Assembly (NCBI RefSeq): GCF_003751945.1
Contig: NZ_RJKL01000001.1
Coordinates: 7,210,501 to 7,274,500 of the forward strand
Direction of reading: 5' to 3'
From: Couchioplanes caeruleus
GTDB taxonomy: Bacteria > Actinomycetota > Actinomycetes > Mycobacteriales > Micromonosporaceae
DNA: 64,000 bases
Shown: piece after piece, positions 26,307 through 34,535 of the stretch
How the letters are laid out: every line of letters begins with the position of its first letter
How positions within the stretch are numbered: the first letter of the stretch is position 1
Notes under the pieces: generated by a model
Databases searched by the model: none
Seen by the model: only the letters and a program-made list of their open reading frames with translations
Told to the model about the DNA's origin: nothing
Program-made: the position numbers and the translations under genes

Positions 26307-27125
26307 TCACTGCGTACGCCGGATGGTGTTTCGCCGTGGAGCGTTGAGCGGTACGAGGTCCGCCCAGGGGTCTACCGGCCGGAGTGCCGGCCGTCCCGCC
26401 TCCGCGGCCCTCTGCGTGCCTTCGTCGATGTCGAGAAGGGCGTTCCTCCGCGGGGGCTGCACAGGGTGCGGCGGTGGAATCGCCTGCACCTGGTACGGGT
26501 CGGGTCCGCTGAGCGACTCGGGCGGCAGGGTCACCGCGGCGGTCCGCGGCCGGGCAGCGCGCCCCTTCCCTGCGGCTCGCACCGTGAGACGCTGCCGCTT
26601 CAGCCGGCCGCGTCCGGCCCCGAGGCCGGTCCAGGCCCGGGCGGTGACCTCGATGGCGAGGTCGCTTCCTGGCCACGGCGCCCCGACCGGCAGCAGGACG
26701 CAGTCCTTCTGCCGCGCCCGGGCCATCAGTGACCGGGCGGTGCCGTCAGTCACCTGCCCTGGCGCGGCGACCACGACGACGTCGAACCCGTCGATGAGGG
26801 CGGACACCACGGACGGCCAGTCCGGGCCGGGCGACGGGACGAGCGCCAGCCTGGCCAAGTCCAAGTAGTAGTCCTGCTCGGCGGCGAGCAGACCCAGCGT
26901 CGGCAGGCCACACACTGCCGCCCAGGCGCCCTGGCGCATCGCGTCGGAGAGCAGGGCAAGCACCAGGGAGGTCGAACCGCGCACGGACACGGTCGCGCCG
27001 CGACGGATGCCGCCGGGCCAGGGAAGCGGCCCGGCGGCGAGTTCCGGAAGAACAGGCAGCACTCTGGAGGCGTCCGGCGCCTCCAGCGCCGCTTCGTCGA
27101 CGGTCTGCACGAGCTGGTGCGCCAC
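26307..27125 (-). CDS. ImuA-like (RecA/SulA-fold) SOS mutasome-associated protein
   Basis: The 272-aa protein has GIRRGATVSVRGSTSLVLAL (a degenerate P-loop lacking GKT), AAVCGLPTLGLLAAEQ, LALVPSPGPDWPSVVSALID, VVVVAAPGQVTDGTARSLMA and GAPWPGSDLAIEVTARAWTG. This order is typical of actinobacterial ImuA'-type proteins that accompany ImuB and DnaE2 in translesion synthesis. The Pro/Arg-rich C-terminal ~80 residues are variable. No imuB or dnaE2 follows here. A SOS-like box lies about 190 bases upstream. The GTG start at 27125 is the first plausible one, but an N-terminal extension in another frame cannot be excluded. Confidence 0.7.
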   Translation of the reverse strand: MAHQLVQTVDEAALEAPDASRVLPVLPELAAGPLPWPGGIRRGATVSVRGSTSLVLALLSDAMRQGAWAAVCGLPTLGLLAAEQDYYLDLARLALVPSPGPDWPSVVSALIDGFDVVVVAAPGQVTDGTARSLMARARQKDCVLLPVGAPWPGSDLAIEVTARAWTGLGAGRGRLKRQRLTVRAAGKGRAARPRTAAVTLPPESLSGPDPYQVQAIPPPHPVQPPRRNALLDIDEGTQRAAEAGRPALRPVDPWADLVPLNAPRRNTIRRTQ

Positions 27126-27315
27126 CGCGGTGTCCGGTGCCCGCCGGCGTTCGCGATGTCCGCAAGGACGCGTTGGACGTCATCACGCCCGGCTACTCGT
27201 CGTGGACCGCCCCACCCCGCAGACGGCGAATTCGACGAACCGGCGCGCATCGATCTCCTCCTCCGACAGGCACGCAGAAGCGACACCGCGGGGGAAGACG
27301 CGAAAACACATAGCC

Positions 27316-27327
27316 GTACATATGTTC
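27316..27327. promoter_or_regulatory. Probable LexA (SOS) box upstream of the ImuA-like gene
   Basis: GTACATATGTTC differs from the consensus GAAC-N4-GTTC by one base and has the classic ATAT centre. The half-site substitution GTAC is shared with the palindrome in front of lexA (778-789). Its location fits LexA control of the minus-strand gene. Confidence 0.6.
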
Positions 27328-27384
27328 TAAGACGGCAGCATAACTGCTGCTAGAGGCACTGTCTCGTTGGTGTGACTGAGCGCG

Positions 27385-27636
27385 CTAGTTGACGGCAGTT
27401 GAGCGCCGCAGTTGGCGAAGTCGGCCTTGGCGGCCGGTATCACGCGCTCGGCTCTCGCCGAGCAGCAGTTGTTGTGTGCGCTCGATTCCTGCACGGATGG
27501 AAGCCGAGTGTGGGTCACGATCCGTCGGCCGCGAGGGCGCGTGTTGAGGAGGACGCAGCTGTGGGTCTCGGGGGAAGTCCTTGAGCACGGCGATGTACTG
27601 GTCCTGGACGGCGCTGGGCGAGGTCCGACTGACCAT
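27385..27636 (-). CDS. Doubtful small ORF in a gene-poor gap
   Basis: 83 codons including VQDQYIAVLKDFPRDPQL and IRAGIERTQQLLLGESRA. Codon bias is mediocre and no family is recognised. The gap 27328-28009 otherwise shows only shadows and possible decayed mobile DNA. Confidence 0.2.
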   Translation of the reverse strand: MVSRTSPSAVQDQYIAVLKDFPRDPQLRPPQHAPSRPTDRDPHSASIRAGIERTQQLLLGESRARDTGRQGRLRQLRRSTAVN

Positions 27637-28009
27637 GCAGCTTGGACCCGCTGCCGCGGCCGGCGCCTCAGATCCGAGGACGGTATCGACCGCGGCTGCG
27701 GTTACCGCGGTTGCTATAGGGCCAGCAGAGTCGTGACGGTGTGCGGCGAGGGGGACAACGACATCCGATCATGACACGCTTCTGCCGTAGCACATCCGGT
27801 TCGGCTCGGGAGCAGATCGGTTGCCAGTCGCGCCTTGGCTTTGCGGCTGTCTGGCGCGGGGGTGTCCGCGATCTTGTCCGAGGATGCAGAAGCCCGTGAG
27901 CCTCCCTCGGTGACAGTGGCAGGGACGCACTGTGGCTGTTGGTCAGAGACGTTGACGAGACCGCCGCCCGACCCGCGACGGTGCGACGAACCGGACGGCG
28001 GTTGTCGGG

Positions 28010-28819
28010 TCAGCGGTGGCTTGGCGTGGTGCTGGGGCGGCCGGGGCTGGTGGGGCCACCGGTCGGGCCATGCGAGGCCGCTGATCCCTGCGTTGGGCGG
28101 CCGTGGCCGGCGGGCGCGCCGGTCGGGTGGCTGGCGTTGCCGTCCGGCCCGCCGCTGGGGCGCGAGGAGGCGTCGGGGTGGGCGGAGGATAGGGCGGCGC
28201 AGTAGGTGTCGACCTTGTCGCGACCGCCGGCCGTGGTGACCAAGACGGTGAAGGCGGGGCTGTCGAGGGCCTTGCCGCGCTCGCCGGCCGGGCGGGCGGT
28301 GTAGGCCTGGCACAGGCCGGTCAGTGACGGTGAGGGTGAGCCCTCGCCGCGTCCAGCCGTGGCGGACGCGTCCGGGCGGGCGGAGGCGGCGGCGTGCGGG
28401 GCGGGGCCAGCGGACGCGTCCGGGTGGGCGGAGGCGCCGGCGTGCGGGGCGGGCGCGTCGAACGCGCTGTGCGCGACGTCCTGCGCGGCGTCGGGCAGGG
28501 AGCCGGTGCCGGCGGCCAGGGCGATCCCGCCGATGCTGGCGGCACCCGCCGTGGCGGCGAGCAGCTTTGCGGTGGCAAGTTTGACCAGCGCGGTCTTGAT
28601 CATGTCGGGTCTCCAGGGTGGGGGAACGGGTTCGCGATGCACGCGCCGGAACGCGGCCACCGCGGTGTCCTCGCCGGCCAGCTCGGCTGCCCGCGCGGGT
28701 GCGGTGGCGGCGTCGAGGAGCCGGGCCAGGGGCTCGGTGACGGTGTCGCGTCGCGCCGGGCCGCCGCTGAGCAGATGCTCGGCGGTGGCCCGGTCGATGG
28801 CGTGTCGGCGTGTGTTCAT
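28010..28819 (-). CDS. Single-span membrane partner of the ECF sigma factor (possible anti-sigma)
   Basis: The ATG at 28819 overlaps the sigma stop codon (ATGA), so translation is coupled. Residues 1-90 are a soluble helical domain (AIDRATAEHLLSGGPARRDT, EPLARLLDAATAPARAAELA). A span follows (KLLAATAGAASIGGIALAAG), then a low-complexity Ala/Pro/His/Gly region with repeats like HPDASAGPAPHAAA. A small conserved block (LTGLCQAYTARPAGERGKAL...DKVDTYCAAL) with two Cys is near residue 190. Gene order matches sigma/anti-sigma pairs, though no ZAS zinc motif is present. Confidence 0.7.
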   Translation of the reverse strand: MNTRRHAIDRATAEHLLSGGPARRDTVTEPLARLLDAATAPARAAELAGEDTAVAAFRRVHREPVPPPWRPDMIKTALVKLATAKLLAATAGAASIGGIALAAGTGSLPDAAQDVAHSAFDAPAPHAGASAHPDASAGPAPHAAASARPDASATAGRGEGSPSPSLTGLCQAYTARPAGERGKALDSPAFTVLVTTAGGRDKVDTYCAALSSAHPDASSRPSGGPDGNASHPTGAPAGHGRPTQGSAASHGPTGGPTSPGRPSTTPSHR

Positions 28820-29457
28820 CTCGGATCCTTCAGCGCCGAGCCGCACCCGGATGTCACACCCCGAGTCGGTCGGGCACCGTCGCCGCGGCGCATGGCCGGA
28901 CCTGCCGGGGCGGGCGGGCCGGCGGCGCTGTCGAGGGTGTCGGCGAGTCGTCGCAGTCCCCGGTAGGCGGCGGTGCGGACTGCTCCGGCGCGTTTGCCGA
29001 GCACCCGGGCGGCGGTCGCCGCGTCGAGGCCCATGACGACACGCAGCAGCACCGCCTCGGCCTGGTCGCGGGGCAGGGCGGCGATCAGCGCGAGCGCCGC
29101 GTCGGTACTGACCGCGTCGACTGCGGCGTTCGCGGGGTCCGGCCCGGCGGCCAGGTCGACCAGCTCGTCGACGCAGGCGGCCTGCTGCGGGCGGCGACGC
29201 CGCTTACGCAGGTGATCCATCGCGCGGTGCCGGCCGATGGTGGCGGCCCAGCCGCGGAACCCGTCGTCGTCACCGCGAAACGAGTGCAGGTCCCGGGCGA
29301 TCTGCAGCCAGGCGTCGGCGGCCACGTCCTCGGCGTCGTCACCGACCAGCGCCCGCAGGTACCGCAGCATCCCGGGTTGAACCGCCCGGTACAGCTCGGC
29401 GAACGCGTGCTCGTCGCCGCCGCGGGCCCGTTCGACGGCGCTCATCAGACTCGTCAC
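28816..29457 (-). CDS. ECF-type RNA polymerase sigma factor
   Basis: 213 residues. Region 2 reads AFAELYRAVQPGMLRYLRAL, DDAEDVAADAWLQIARDLHS and FRGWAATIGRHRAMDHLRKR. Region 4 reads LALIAALPRDQAEAVLLRVV, MGLDAATAARVLGKRAGAVR and TAAYRGLRRL. ATG 29457 or the in-frame ATG at 29445 could start it. The following gene is coupled and encodes a membrane protein, consistent with signal-controlled release. The short Arg/Gly tail is atypical. Target promoters were not identified. Confidence 0.88.
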   Translation of the reverse strand: MTSLMSAVERARGGDEHAFAELYRAVQPGMLRYLRALVGDDAEDVAADAWLQIARDLHSFRGDDDGFRGWAATIGRHRAMDHLRKRRRRPQQAACVDELVDLAAGPDPANAAVDAVSTDAALALIAALPRDQAEAVLLRVVMGLDAATAARVLGKRAGAVRTAAYRGLRRLADTLDSAAGPPAPAGPAMRRGDGARPTRGVTSGCGSALKDPR

Positions 29458-29689
29458 GGCCTCCCCCAGGCCGGTCGGCGAGACCGGACAAGAGCCGTGG
29501 GCGCGGTGAGGCGGAACATGTGTCTGGTCATCTCATAGGTGTCAAGCGTCGCCGAGCCCGCCGGCGTCACACCCCACCAGCGAATGTCTCACCGCCCGGG
29601 TGAATCCAACCGATGCTGGGACGGGCCGCCCGGCCGAGCGCCGATGTCTGGTGCGCCGACGCCGGTGAGGGCCACGGCGGCGAGCGCCT

Positions 29690-30020
29690 CGTGGGGTGCG
29701 TGGACATCTGCCGCACCGCCCAACTTGCCCGCGACCAGCCGGGTACATGGGTGAAGGGCACCCGCAGGATCATCAATCTGGCCGCGGTGTACGACTCGAC
29801 GAAGCTGCGCGACAACGAGTTACATTGCGCCGTGGTCGGAAGGCGCCGTTGGCTGCGTCATCCCGGACTACGCCCCGCCATGGGACGTCCTCACCACCGG
29901 GGCCCCCGCCTTCATTCAGCACATGCAGAACGCCAACAGCTCCCGCATGCGCGGCTTCTACCCCGCCGGCCCACCATCGACCCGGTTGACCGACGCCGCT
30001 CTCAGCCGCCGTAACGGAGA
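29690..30020 (+). pseudogene. Possible frameshifted remnant of unknown protein
   Basis: Two adjacent plus-strand frames look briefly coding: DICRTAQLARDQPGTWVKGT then RRIINLAAVYDSTKLRDNEL, and, shifted, GAVGCVIPDYAPPWDVLTTG then APAFIQHMQNANSSRMRGFY. Joining them gives a plausible ~110-residue piece with no known family and no good start. It may alternatively be noncoding DNA upstream of 30074. Confidence 0.25.
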
Positions 30021-30073
30021 CACGGCATGCCCGGTCTCCTTCCCCCGACCGACCGGCTACAGCTGCGACGCCC

Positions 30074-30568
30074 ATGTCGGCCAACGGCCTGTTCAGCCTC
30101 AGCCCCGGCTGCATGACCATCCACGTCGGCGCCAGCAGCGGCCTCGTCACCGTCGCCGTCGAGCCACGAACAGCGTCCCCGACCGACATCAACCTCGACG
30201 ACTGGGACGAGATCGGTGAGGGCGACCTCTACGCCGACACCGGAGAGGTCATCGTCCGAGCACTCATGGACAGCCCTCCGGAACTCCCCGCCCTCACCGT
30301 GCGCGGTCCCGGAAACCACCGCGTCCGAGTCCACGCCAAAGGACGAGACCTCCACACCGACCTCGTCGCCTTCGAGCCGATCGAGAACTACCTCATTCAG
30401 GCGTGGCCCTCATCCGACCCTGCAGATGACATCATGATCAAGCAATCCGATACGTACGGCGCCGCCCTGCGACGAACCACCTTCACACCCGCGCCGTCCC
30501 AGCCGCGCACAGCACCGCCACAACGGGCGACCCCACCCGAGCACGACGCACGCAGGCTCGAGAACTAA
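30074..30568 (+). CDS. Conserved hypothetical protein, 164 aa
   Basis: This is a beta-rich soluble protein (FSLSPGCMTIHVGASSGLVT, GEGDLYADTGEVIVRALMDS, HRVRVHAKGRDLHTDLVAFE) followed by EPIENYLIQAWPSSDP and a Pro/Thr-rich tail. Similar stand-alone proteins occur in Streptomyces and relatives. I do not know a function. Codon bias is strong. The stop overlaps the next gene's end on the opposite strand by four bases. Confidence 0.6.
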   Translation: MSANGLFSLSPGCMTIHVGASSGLVTVAVEPRTASPTDINLDDWDEIGEGDLYADTGEVIVRALMDSPPELPALTVRGPGNHRVRVHAKGRDLHTDLVAFEPIENYLIQAWPSSDPADDIMIKQSDTYGAALRRTTFTPAPSQPRTAPPQRATPPEHDARRLEN

Positions 30569-30918
30569 CAGCGCCTGGAAGCACAGAGCCTGTTTGATCC
30601 GCGCAATGCGGGACGAAAATCGGCTGTCGTCGTCGAGCGTCCGCCGCCGAAGGTCGCGGCCCATCCTCCGGTGGCCCGCTGGTGGCTGACGAGGAGCAGC
30701 GGTGGGTGGTCGCCGCGGACGACCGCCCAGAAGCGGGGGACGAGCAGGAGGGCGAGCCCGGCGGTCACGCCCATGGTGGTGTTGAACATGATCAGTCGCA
30801 TCGGACGCTCCCAGGGGTGGTGCAGGGGGGTGGTCAGGTCGAGGAGCGGATCGAGCTGACCCTCACTAATTGTGCTTTGTCCTGCCGTTCCGAGCTGTCG
30901 CACCTCGGCGGTGTCCAT
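30565..30918 (-). CDS. Small membrane-protein fragment
   Basis: The central part (LHHPWERPMRLIMFNTTMGV, TAGLALLLVPRFWAVV) is a credible membrane segment preceded by a soluble HPW motif. After it the frame degenerates into Ser/Arg-rich sequence. It looks like the N-terminal piece of a membrane protein cut at its 3' side. Confidence 0.35.
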   Translation of the reverse strand: MDTAEVRQLGTAGQSTISEGQLDPLLDLTTPLHHPWERPMRLIMFNTTMGVTAGLALLLVPRFWAVVRGDHPPLLLVSHQRATGGWAATFGGGRSTTTADFRPALRGSNRLCASRRC

Positions 30919-30991
30919 CAGCCCACGACACCAGTATCGTCAGATGCCTTGTCACCGTCACCCACCCGAACATGACAGAGCGCTACGAGAG

Positions 30992-32180
30992 CTACTTCGA
31001 GATGGGTCGGATGGTGCCGCCTCCGCCGTTGCGGGCGTCGGCGATCTCCGCGTCGGTCTTGGTGGCGTGTTCGGTGGCGGCGAGCCGGAACGTGTTGCGG
31101 ATCAGATGAGCTTGTAAGGAATCAAGTTGTCGGCGTGTTCGGTATCGGATGGGGCTGGCGGCCGATGGCGTTGAGAAGTTGCTCGGCGGTGTCGAACCGG
31201 TCGGCGGCCGGTTCGAGAGCGACGTTGCTCTCGCGAAGCACGGGCAGTGCGTCAGCGAGAGCGTTGTCGAGGGTTCTGAGGCTGACGTCGAAGGCGGCGG
31301 CAAGAACGTTTCAGGTGGCGAGTTTGCGTTCGTAGAGCACGGCGGCGAGCATTCTTCGGCGTCGGTGATCTTCTGCCGGAAGACGCCTCCGCGGGTGCCG
31401 GGCTGGCGTGGTCCGCCGCGTTGCTGGTGGCGGCGGTGCTCGATCAGTGCCGCTTGCCGCACCGACAGCCGATCGATGAACTGGTCGAGGTCGGGGCGCG
31501 ACATGCTGGTCAGCCGTGGCTCGGCCAGCGCGTGGGTGAGCTGCTGGCGGGCGGTGATCGGCGTGTCCATGCGAAGGAACTCTTCGATCTGCTGGCCAGT
31601 GCTGAAGCACAGGGTGGTCGGAGTGATGGTCACGCCGTGTTCTTGCAGGAGGTGGCGGATGTGCTTGATCGGTGTGCCGAGGGGTGCGCTGGTTGAGTCC
31701 GAGCATCTCGGCCAACACGCCCCTGCGAGGTCACGTGCCGCAAGTAGAGAACGGCCAACAGAACCTGGTTCTTCGAGGAGAGCACCGGAAGTTTGTGATC
31801 CGCGGTTGCCTTGCGGCGGGGCCGCCGCGTAAGCGGTGCAGCCGTTCCTCGCGTAACGCACCCGGTTTCGGTGTCAGCCTCGCAGCCAGCAGGGCCAGGT
31901 CGTCGCAGTTCATCCCGGTCAGACGGGAGTCGGCCAGCAGATCGAGTGTCTGACGGCGTTCGGTAGCAGTGCCGACAGCCGGGCCCGGTGCGTGATCGGT
32001 GTCGCGGTCGCGAGGATGGTCGGTGTAGTTCCAGGTGACGCGTTCGGCGTGGGGCTCGATCGGCAGGCTCTTGAGCTGGGCCATGCTGATGGCCATGCCC
32101 AGTGGATAGGCGGCGGTGTCGAGTTCGGCGTGAACCTAAAGTCCGCTGCGGGTCGTGGTCGCGGCGATGCACTGGACCGC
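30992..32180 (-). pseudogene. Decayed ISAzo13-type element (transposase tail plus helix-turn-helix ORF)
   Basis: On the minus strand SHDVAVQCIAATTTRSGL, then (shifted) AISMAQLKSLPIEPHAERVT and WNYTDHP, are the end of an ISAzo13-family transposase. The downstream ORF survives in alternating frames. Its pieces are NQVLLAVLYLRHVTSQG, VLAEMLGLNQRT (helix-turn-helix), IKHIRHLLQEHGVTITPTTL and FSTGQQIEEFLRMDTPITAR. A second similar unit follows with LAAAFDVSLRTLDNALADAL and PVLRE. At least four frameshifts are needed to read it, so nothing here is functional. A scrap of integrase box lies just upstream at about 32210-32260 on the plus strand. Confidence 0.65.
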
Positions 32181-32608
32181 AACGTCGTGGCTGGTCAGCG
32201 GCCGACCGCGCCAATCGCACCGGGCCTCACTCCGCACTGGCTGCGGCACAACGTACAAGGCCCCCGCCGCCACCCCGGCACCATCGGCGAAGGCGCTGCT
32301 GCGGTGGCTGATGGTGACGCTGCCGACCATGCCCGGCCGTCCAGCTTGCAAGGACCAGCGACGGACCGCACGTCAAGCTTTAACCTTCCAGGTTCTGGTA
32401 AGGATTCTTCCGCCATTAATCTGCCGAAGGCGGGGTGGCGGTCCTTTTTCGTGCTGAAAGGACGGCGTCCATAGAGGCGCCGGGGATCCTCGTGGCCACA
32501 TTCTTTCGCCGCTCGACCGACTCTCGACGGCTCCGTTACACGGAGTGCTACCGCTCAAGTGCGGCATTGCTGTCCGGCGCATCCCTGCGCCGACGAAAGG
32601 AGAAGAAG

Positions 32609-32740
32609 ATGACGGAGAACACCGCTCCGGCATGGCCGGCCGAAGACTTCGAGCCGACCATCGAGGAGGCCATTCTCGCCAGCGGCGGGCACACGCAGCC
32701 GACCCTGCAGCCCGTTGATGTCGAGGATGACGAGTTCTAG
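32609..32740 (+). CDS. Putative RiPP precursor peptide (43 aa)
   Basis: The ATG at 32609 has a near-ideal AAAGGAG nine to fifteen bases upstream. The 43-residue product is acidic: leader-like MTENTAPAWPAEDFEPTIEE, a small-residue hinge AILASGG, and a C-terminal HTQPTLQPVDVEDDEF. Gly-Gly before HTQ is a plausible leader cut. Thr28, Thr31, Ser25, His27 and the Asp/Glu tail are candidate modification sites. It is followed by an attenuator hairpin and eight enzyme/transport genes on the same strand, the usual RiPP layout. It matches no precursor family I know. Confidence 0.75.
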   Translation: MTENTAPAWPAEDFEPTIEEAILASGGHTQPTLQPVDVEDDEF

Positions 32741-32750
32741 TCGGTGAATC

Positions 32751-32778
32751 GGTCCTGGCCGCTGGAGCGGCCAGGACC
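32751..32778 (+). terminator. Attenuator hairpin between precursor and enzyme genes
   Basis: This is a perfect 12-bp stem, GGTCCTGGCCGC / GCGGCCAGGACC, with a four-base loop TGGA, starting ten bases after the precursor stop. No T tract follows. Such partial terminators raise precursor transcript above that of the downstream genes in peptide operons; that role is inferred. Confidence 0.7.
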
Positions 32779-32805
32779 TGCTCCACCGACGAATTGGAGC
32801 AGGCA

Positions 32806-33726
32806 TTGGAACCTTTGCTGGCCGCCCGGACAGTGGGAAAAAGGTACAAGAATGGCACGTGGGGCGTGCGGGACATCGACCTCGACATCAACGGCGGCGA
32901 CTTCGTCGGTGTGATCGGGTCCAACGGCGCCGGAAAATCCACGATGCTCTCGCTGTGCGCCGGGCTCACCCGCCCGACCGAAGGCTCGGTCATTCGCGGC
33001 CGGATGGTTCCGTACATTGGTTGGTGCCCTCAGCGCGATTTGGTGGATTGGTCCCTCACCGTGCGGCAGAACATCCTCCTGCCGCTCGCCGTGCTGGGAG
33101 TCACGGGGGCTCAGGCACGCAGCCGGGCGGCCGAAGTCATGGAGCTGCTGGATCTGAAAGGGGTGGCTTCTCGTCAGGTGGAATTGCTCTCCGGCGGTCA
33201 GCTTCGCCGGGTTCAGGTGGCACGTGCGATCGCCACGCGGGCGTCCGTGCTGATCCTCGACGAGCCGGCCAGTGGGCTCGACCCCGAGGGAACTGATCGG
33301 GTGTACCGGTACCTCGCGGAATTGACGCGGAAGAGTCGGACTGCCGTTCTTATCTCGAGTCACGATCTTGGGGCGCTGGAGACAGTAGCGAACCGGGTCG
33401 TGGAGATTTCGGAAGGACGCTGCGTCTATGACGGCCACACCGCGGAATACGTGTCTCAGATCGACATCGCGCCGACTACAGTGATCGCGACCGTCAGCGA
33501 GCACGCCGTCGACCAGGTGGTTGCCTCCATCGCCAAGATCGATGGCGCGCCCTGTCCGTCGCAGGAGGGGCGCATCGTTTCCATCCCCATCTTCTCTGCT
33601 CGGATGTTGCCAGCGGTGTTGGGCGCCCTCACGGCGTCGGAGCATCTCGAAAGTCTGACCGTCGAGAAGGCAGGGTTGCGCGATGCCTACCTGGCGACCC
33701 GGGGCCAGAGCGGTGATCTGACGTGA
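32806..33726 (+). CDS. ABC transporter ATP-binding protein (peptide exporter)
   Basis: The TTG at 32806 with GGAG at 32795-32798 is preferred over the TTG at 32794. Nucleotide-binding domain: Walker [10 protein letters not shown]-loop region GWCPQRDLVDWSLTVRQNIL, signature LLSGGQLRRVQVARAIAT, Walker B VLILDEPASGLDPEG and H-loop ISSHDLGALE. The last ~90 residues are an accessory tail (DQVVASIAKIDGAPCPS). Daunorubicin/bacteriocin-type (DrrA-like) exporters have this size, about 306 aa. It overlaps the permease gene and lies between precursor and modifying enzymes, so its cargo is presumably the peptide. Confidence 0.9.
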   Translation: MEPLLAARTVGKRYKNGTWGVRDIDLDINGGDFVGVIGSNGAGKSTMLSLCAGLTRPTEGSVIRGRMVPYIGWCPQRDLVDWSLTVRQNILLPLAVLGVTGAQARSRAAEVMELLDLKGVASRQVELLSGGQLRRVQVARAIATRASVLILDEPASGLDPEGTDRVYRYLAELTRKSRTAVLISSHDLGALETVANRVVEISEGRCVYDGHTAEYVSQIDIAPTTVIATVSEHAVDQVVASIAKIDGAPCPSQEGRIVSIPIFSARMLPAVLGALTASEHLESLTVEKAGLRDAYLATRGQSGDLT

Positions 33727-33734
33727 AGGAACTA

Positions 33735-34535
33735 ATGTCTGAAACGACGACGGTCTCACCCACCCCTCGGCGGCCGTTCGCTGCGGTGGCCGTGCATTTG
33801 ACCGCTTTCCATGCAGCGAGCTGGTGGAACTGGAGGAATTCCAACCTCGGTCGCCTTGTCGAGCCCCTCATCTACTTCGCGTTTCTCTGCACGAGTCTGC
33901 GAGGTGTCGTCACTGTCGAAGGTGGCGGTGACTCATACCTACGGTTCAGTTATGTCGGCATGCTGGGCTATGTCAGCCTGCGCGTCGGCATCGCGACCCT
34001 CGTGGACGTGGCGAACGACAGGAAGTGGGGGGTATACGCCATCGCGCGGATGGATGGACGCAGTGCCGGCGCATATCTGGCAAGTCTGGTCGCTGCGAAT
34101 CTCGTTCTCATGGCGATCCAAGCGGCAGCCCTTCTCGGCCTGCTGGCACTGTTCGCCCCGACGCAGGTGACGCCGAGCGTCTGGAGTGTGACTGCGCTAG
34201 CCCTCGCCGGCAGCGTGTTCTGGAGCATGACAGGGGCTGTCCTGGCTTTCGGCGTGTCGTCGTACTCCCGGAGAGATCTGATTTCGACGCTGTCCCTGCT
34301 GCCGCTGGCGCTGACCGCACCTATCTTCTATCCCACAGATGTCATGCCGCCGGTCGTTCGCGCCATGGCGTATGTGAACCCTTTGACGTACGAACTCGAT
34401 GCACTTCGGTCCGCGCTCAACGGCTCCTCGAACGTTGCCGCGACGGCCGCATTCCTGTTGGCCACCGCGTCCATGGCGGCGTTGTTGTCATTCGTGGCGC
34501 GCAGGTCCCCCTTGGTGAGTGGAGAGGTCAGCTGA
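33735..34535 (+). CDS. ABC-2 type transporter permease
   Basis: The ATG at 33735 has AAGGA four bases upstream; a GTG at 33723 overlapping the ATPase stop is an alternative. The protein is about 266 aa with six predicted spans, including LVEPLIYFAFLCTSLRG, ASLVAANLVLMAIQAAALLG, VTALALAGSVFWSMTGAVLA and LISTLSLLPLALTAPIFYPT. The motif PPVVRAMAYVNPLTYELDAL is diagnostic for ABC-2 permeases of the DrrB/NodJ type. Its TGA shares bases with the ATG of the next gene. It should form the exporter with the preceding ATPase. Confidence 0.88.
   Translation: MSETTTVSPTPRRPFAAVAVHLTAFHAASWWNWRNSNLGRLVEPLIYFAFLCTSLRGVVTVEGGGDSYLRFSYVGMLGYVSLRVGIATLVDVANDRKWGVYAIARMDGRSAGAYLASLVAANLVLMAIQAAALLGLLALFAPTQVTPSVWSVTALALAGSVFWSMTGAVLAFGVSSYSRRDLISTLSLLPLALTAPIFYPTDVMPPVVRAMAYVNPLTYELDALRSALNGSSNVAATAAFLLATASMAALLSFVARRSPLVSGEVS

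Noticed and set aside
29567..29815. Small minus-strand ORF upstream of the sigma gene
   Set aside because: It has no motif and weak codon bias, and it is probably a shadow of the adjacent plus-strand remnant or noncoding DNA.
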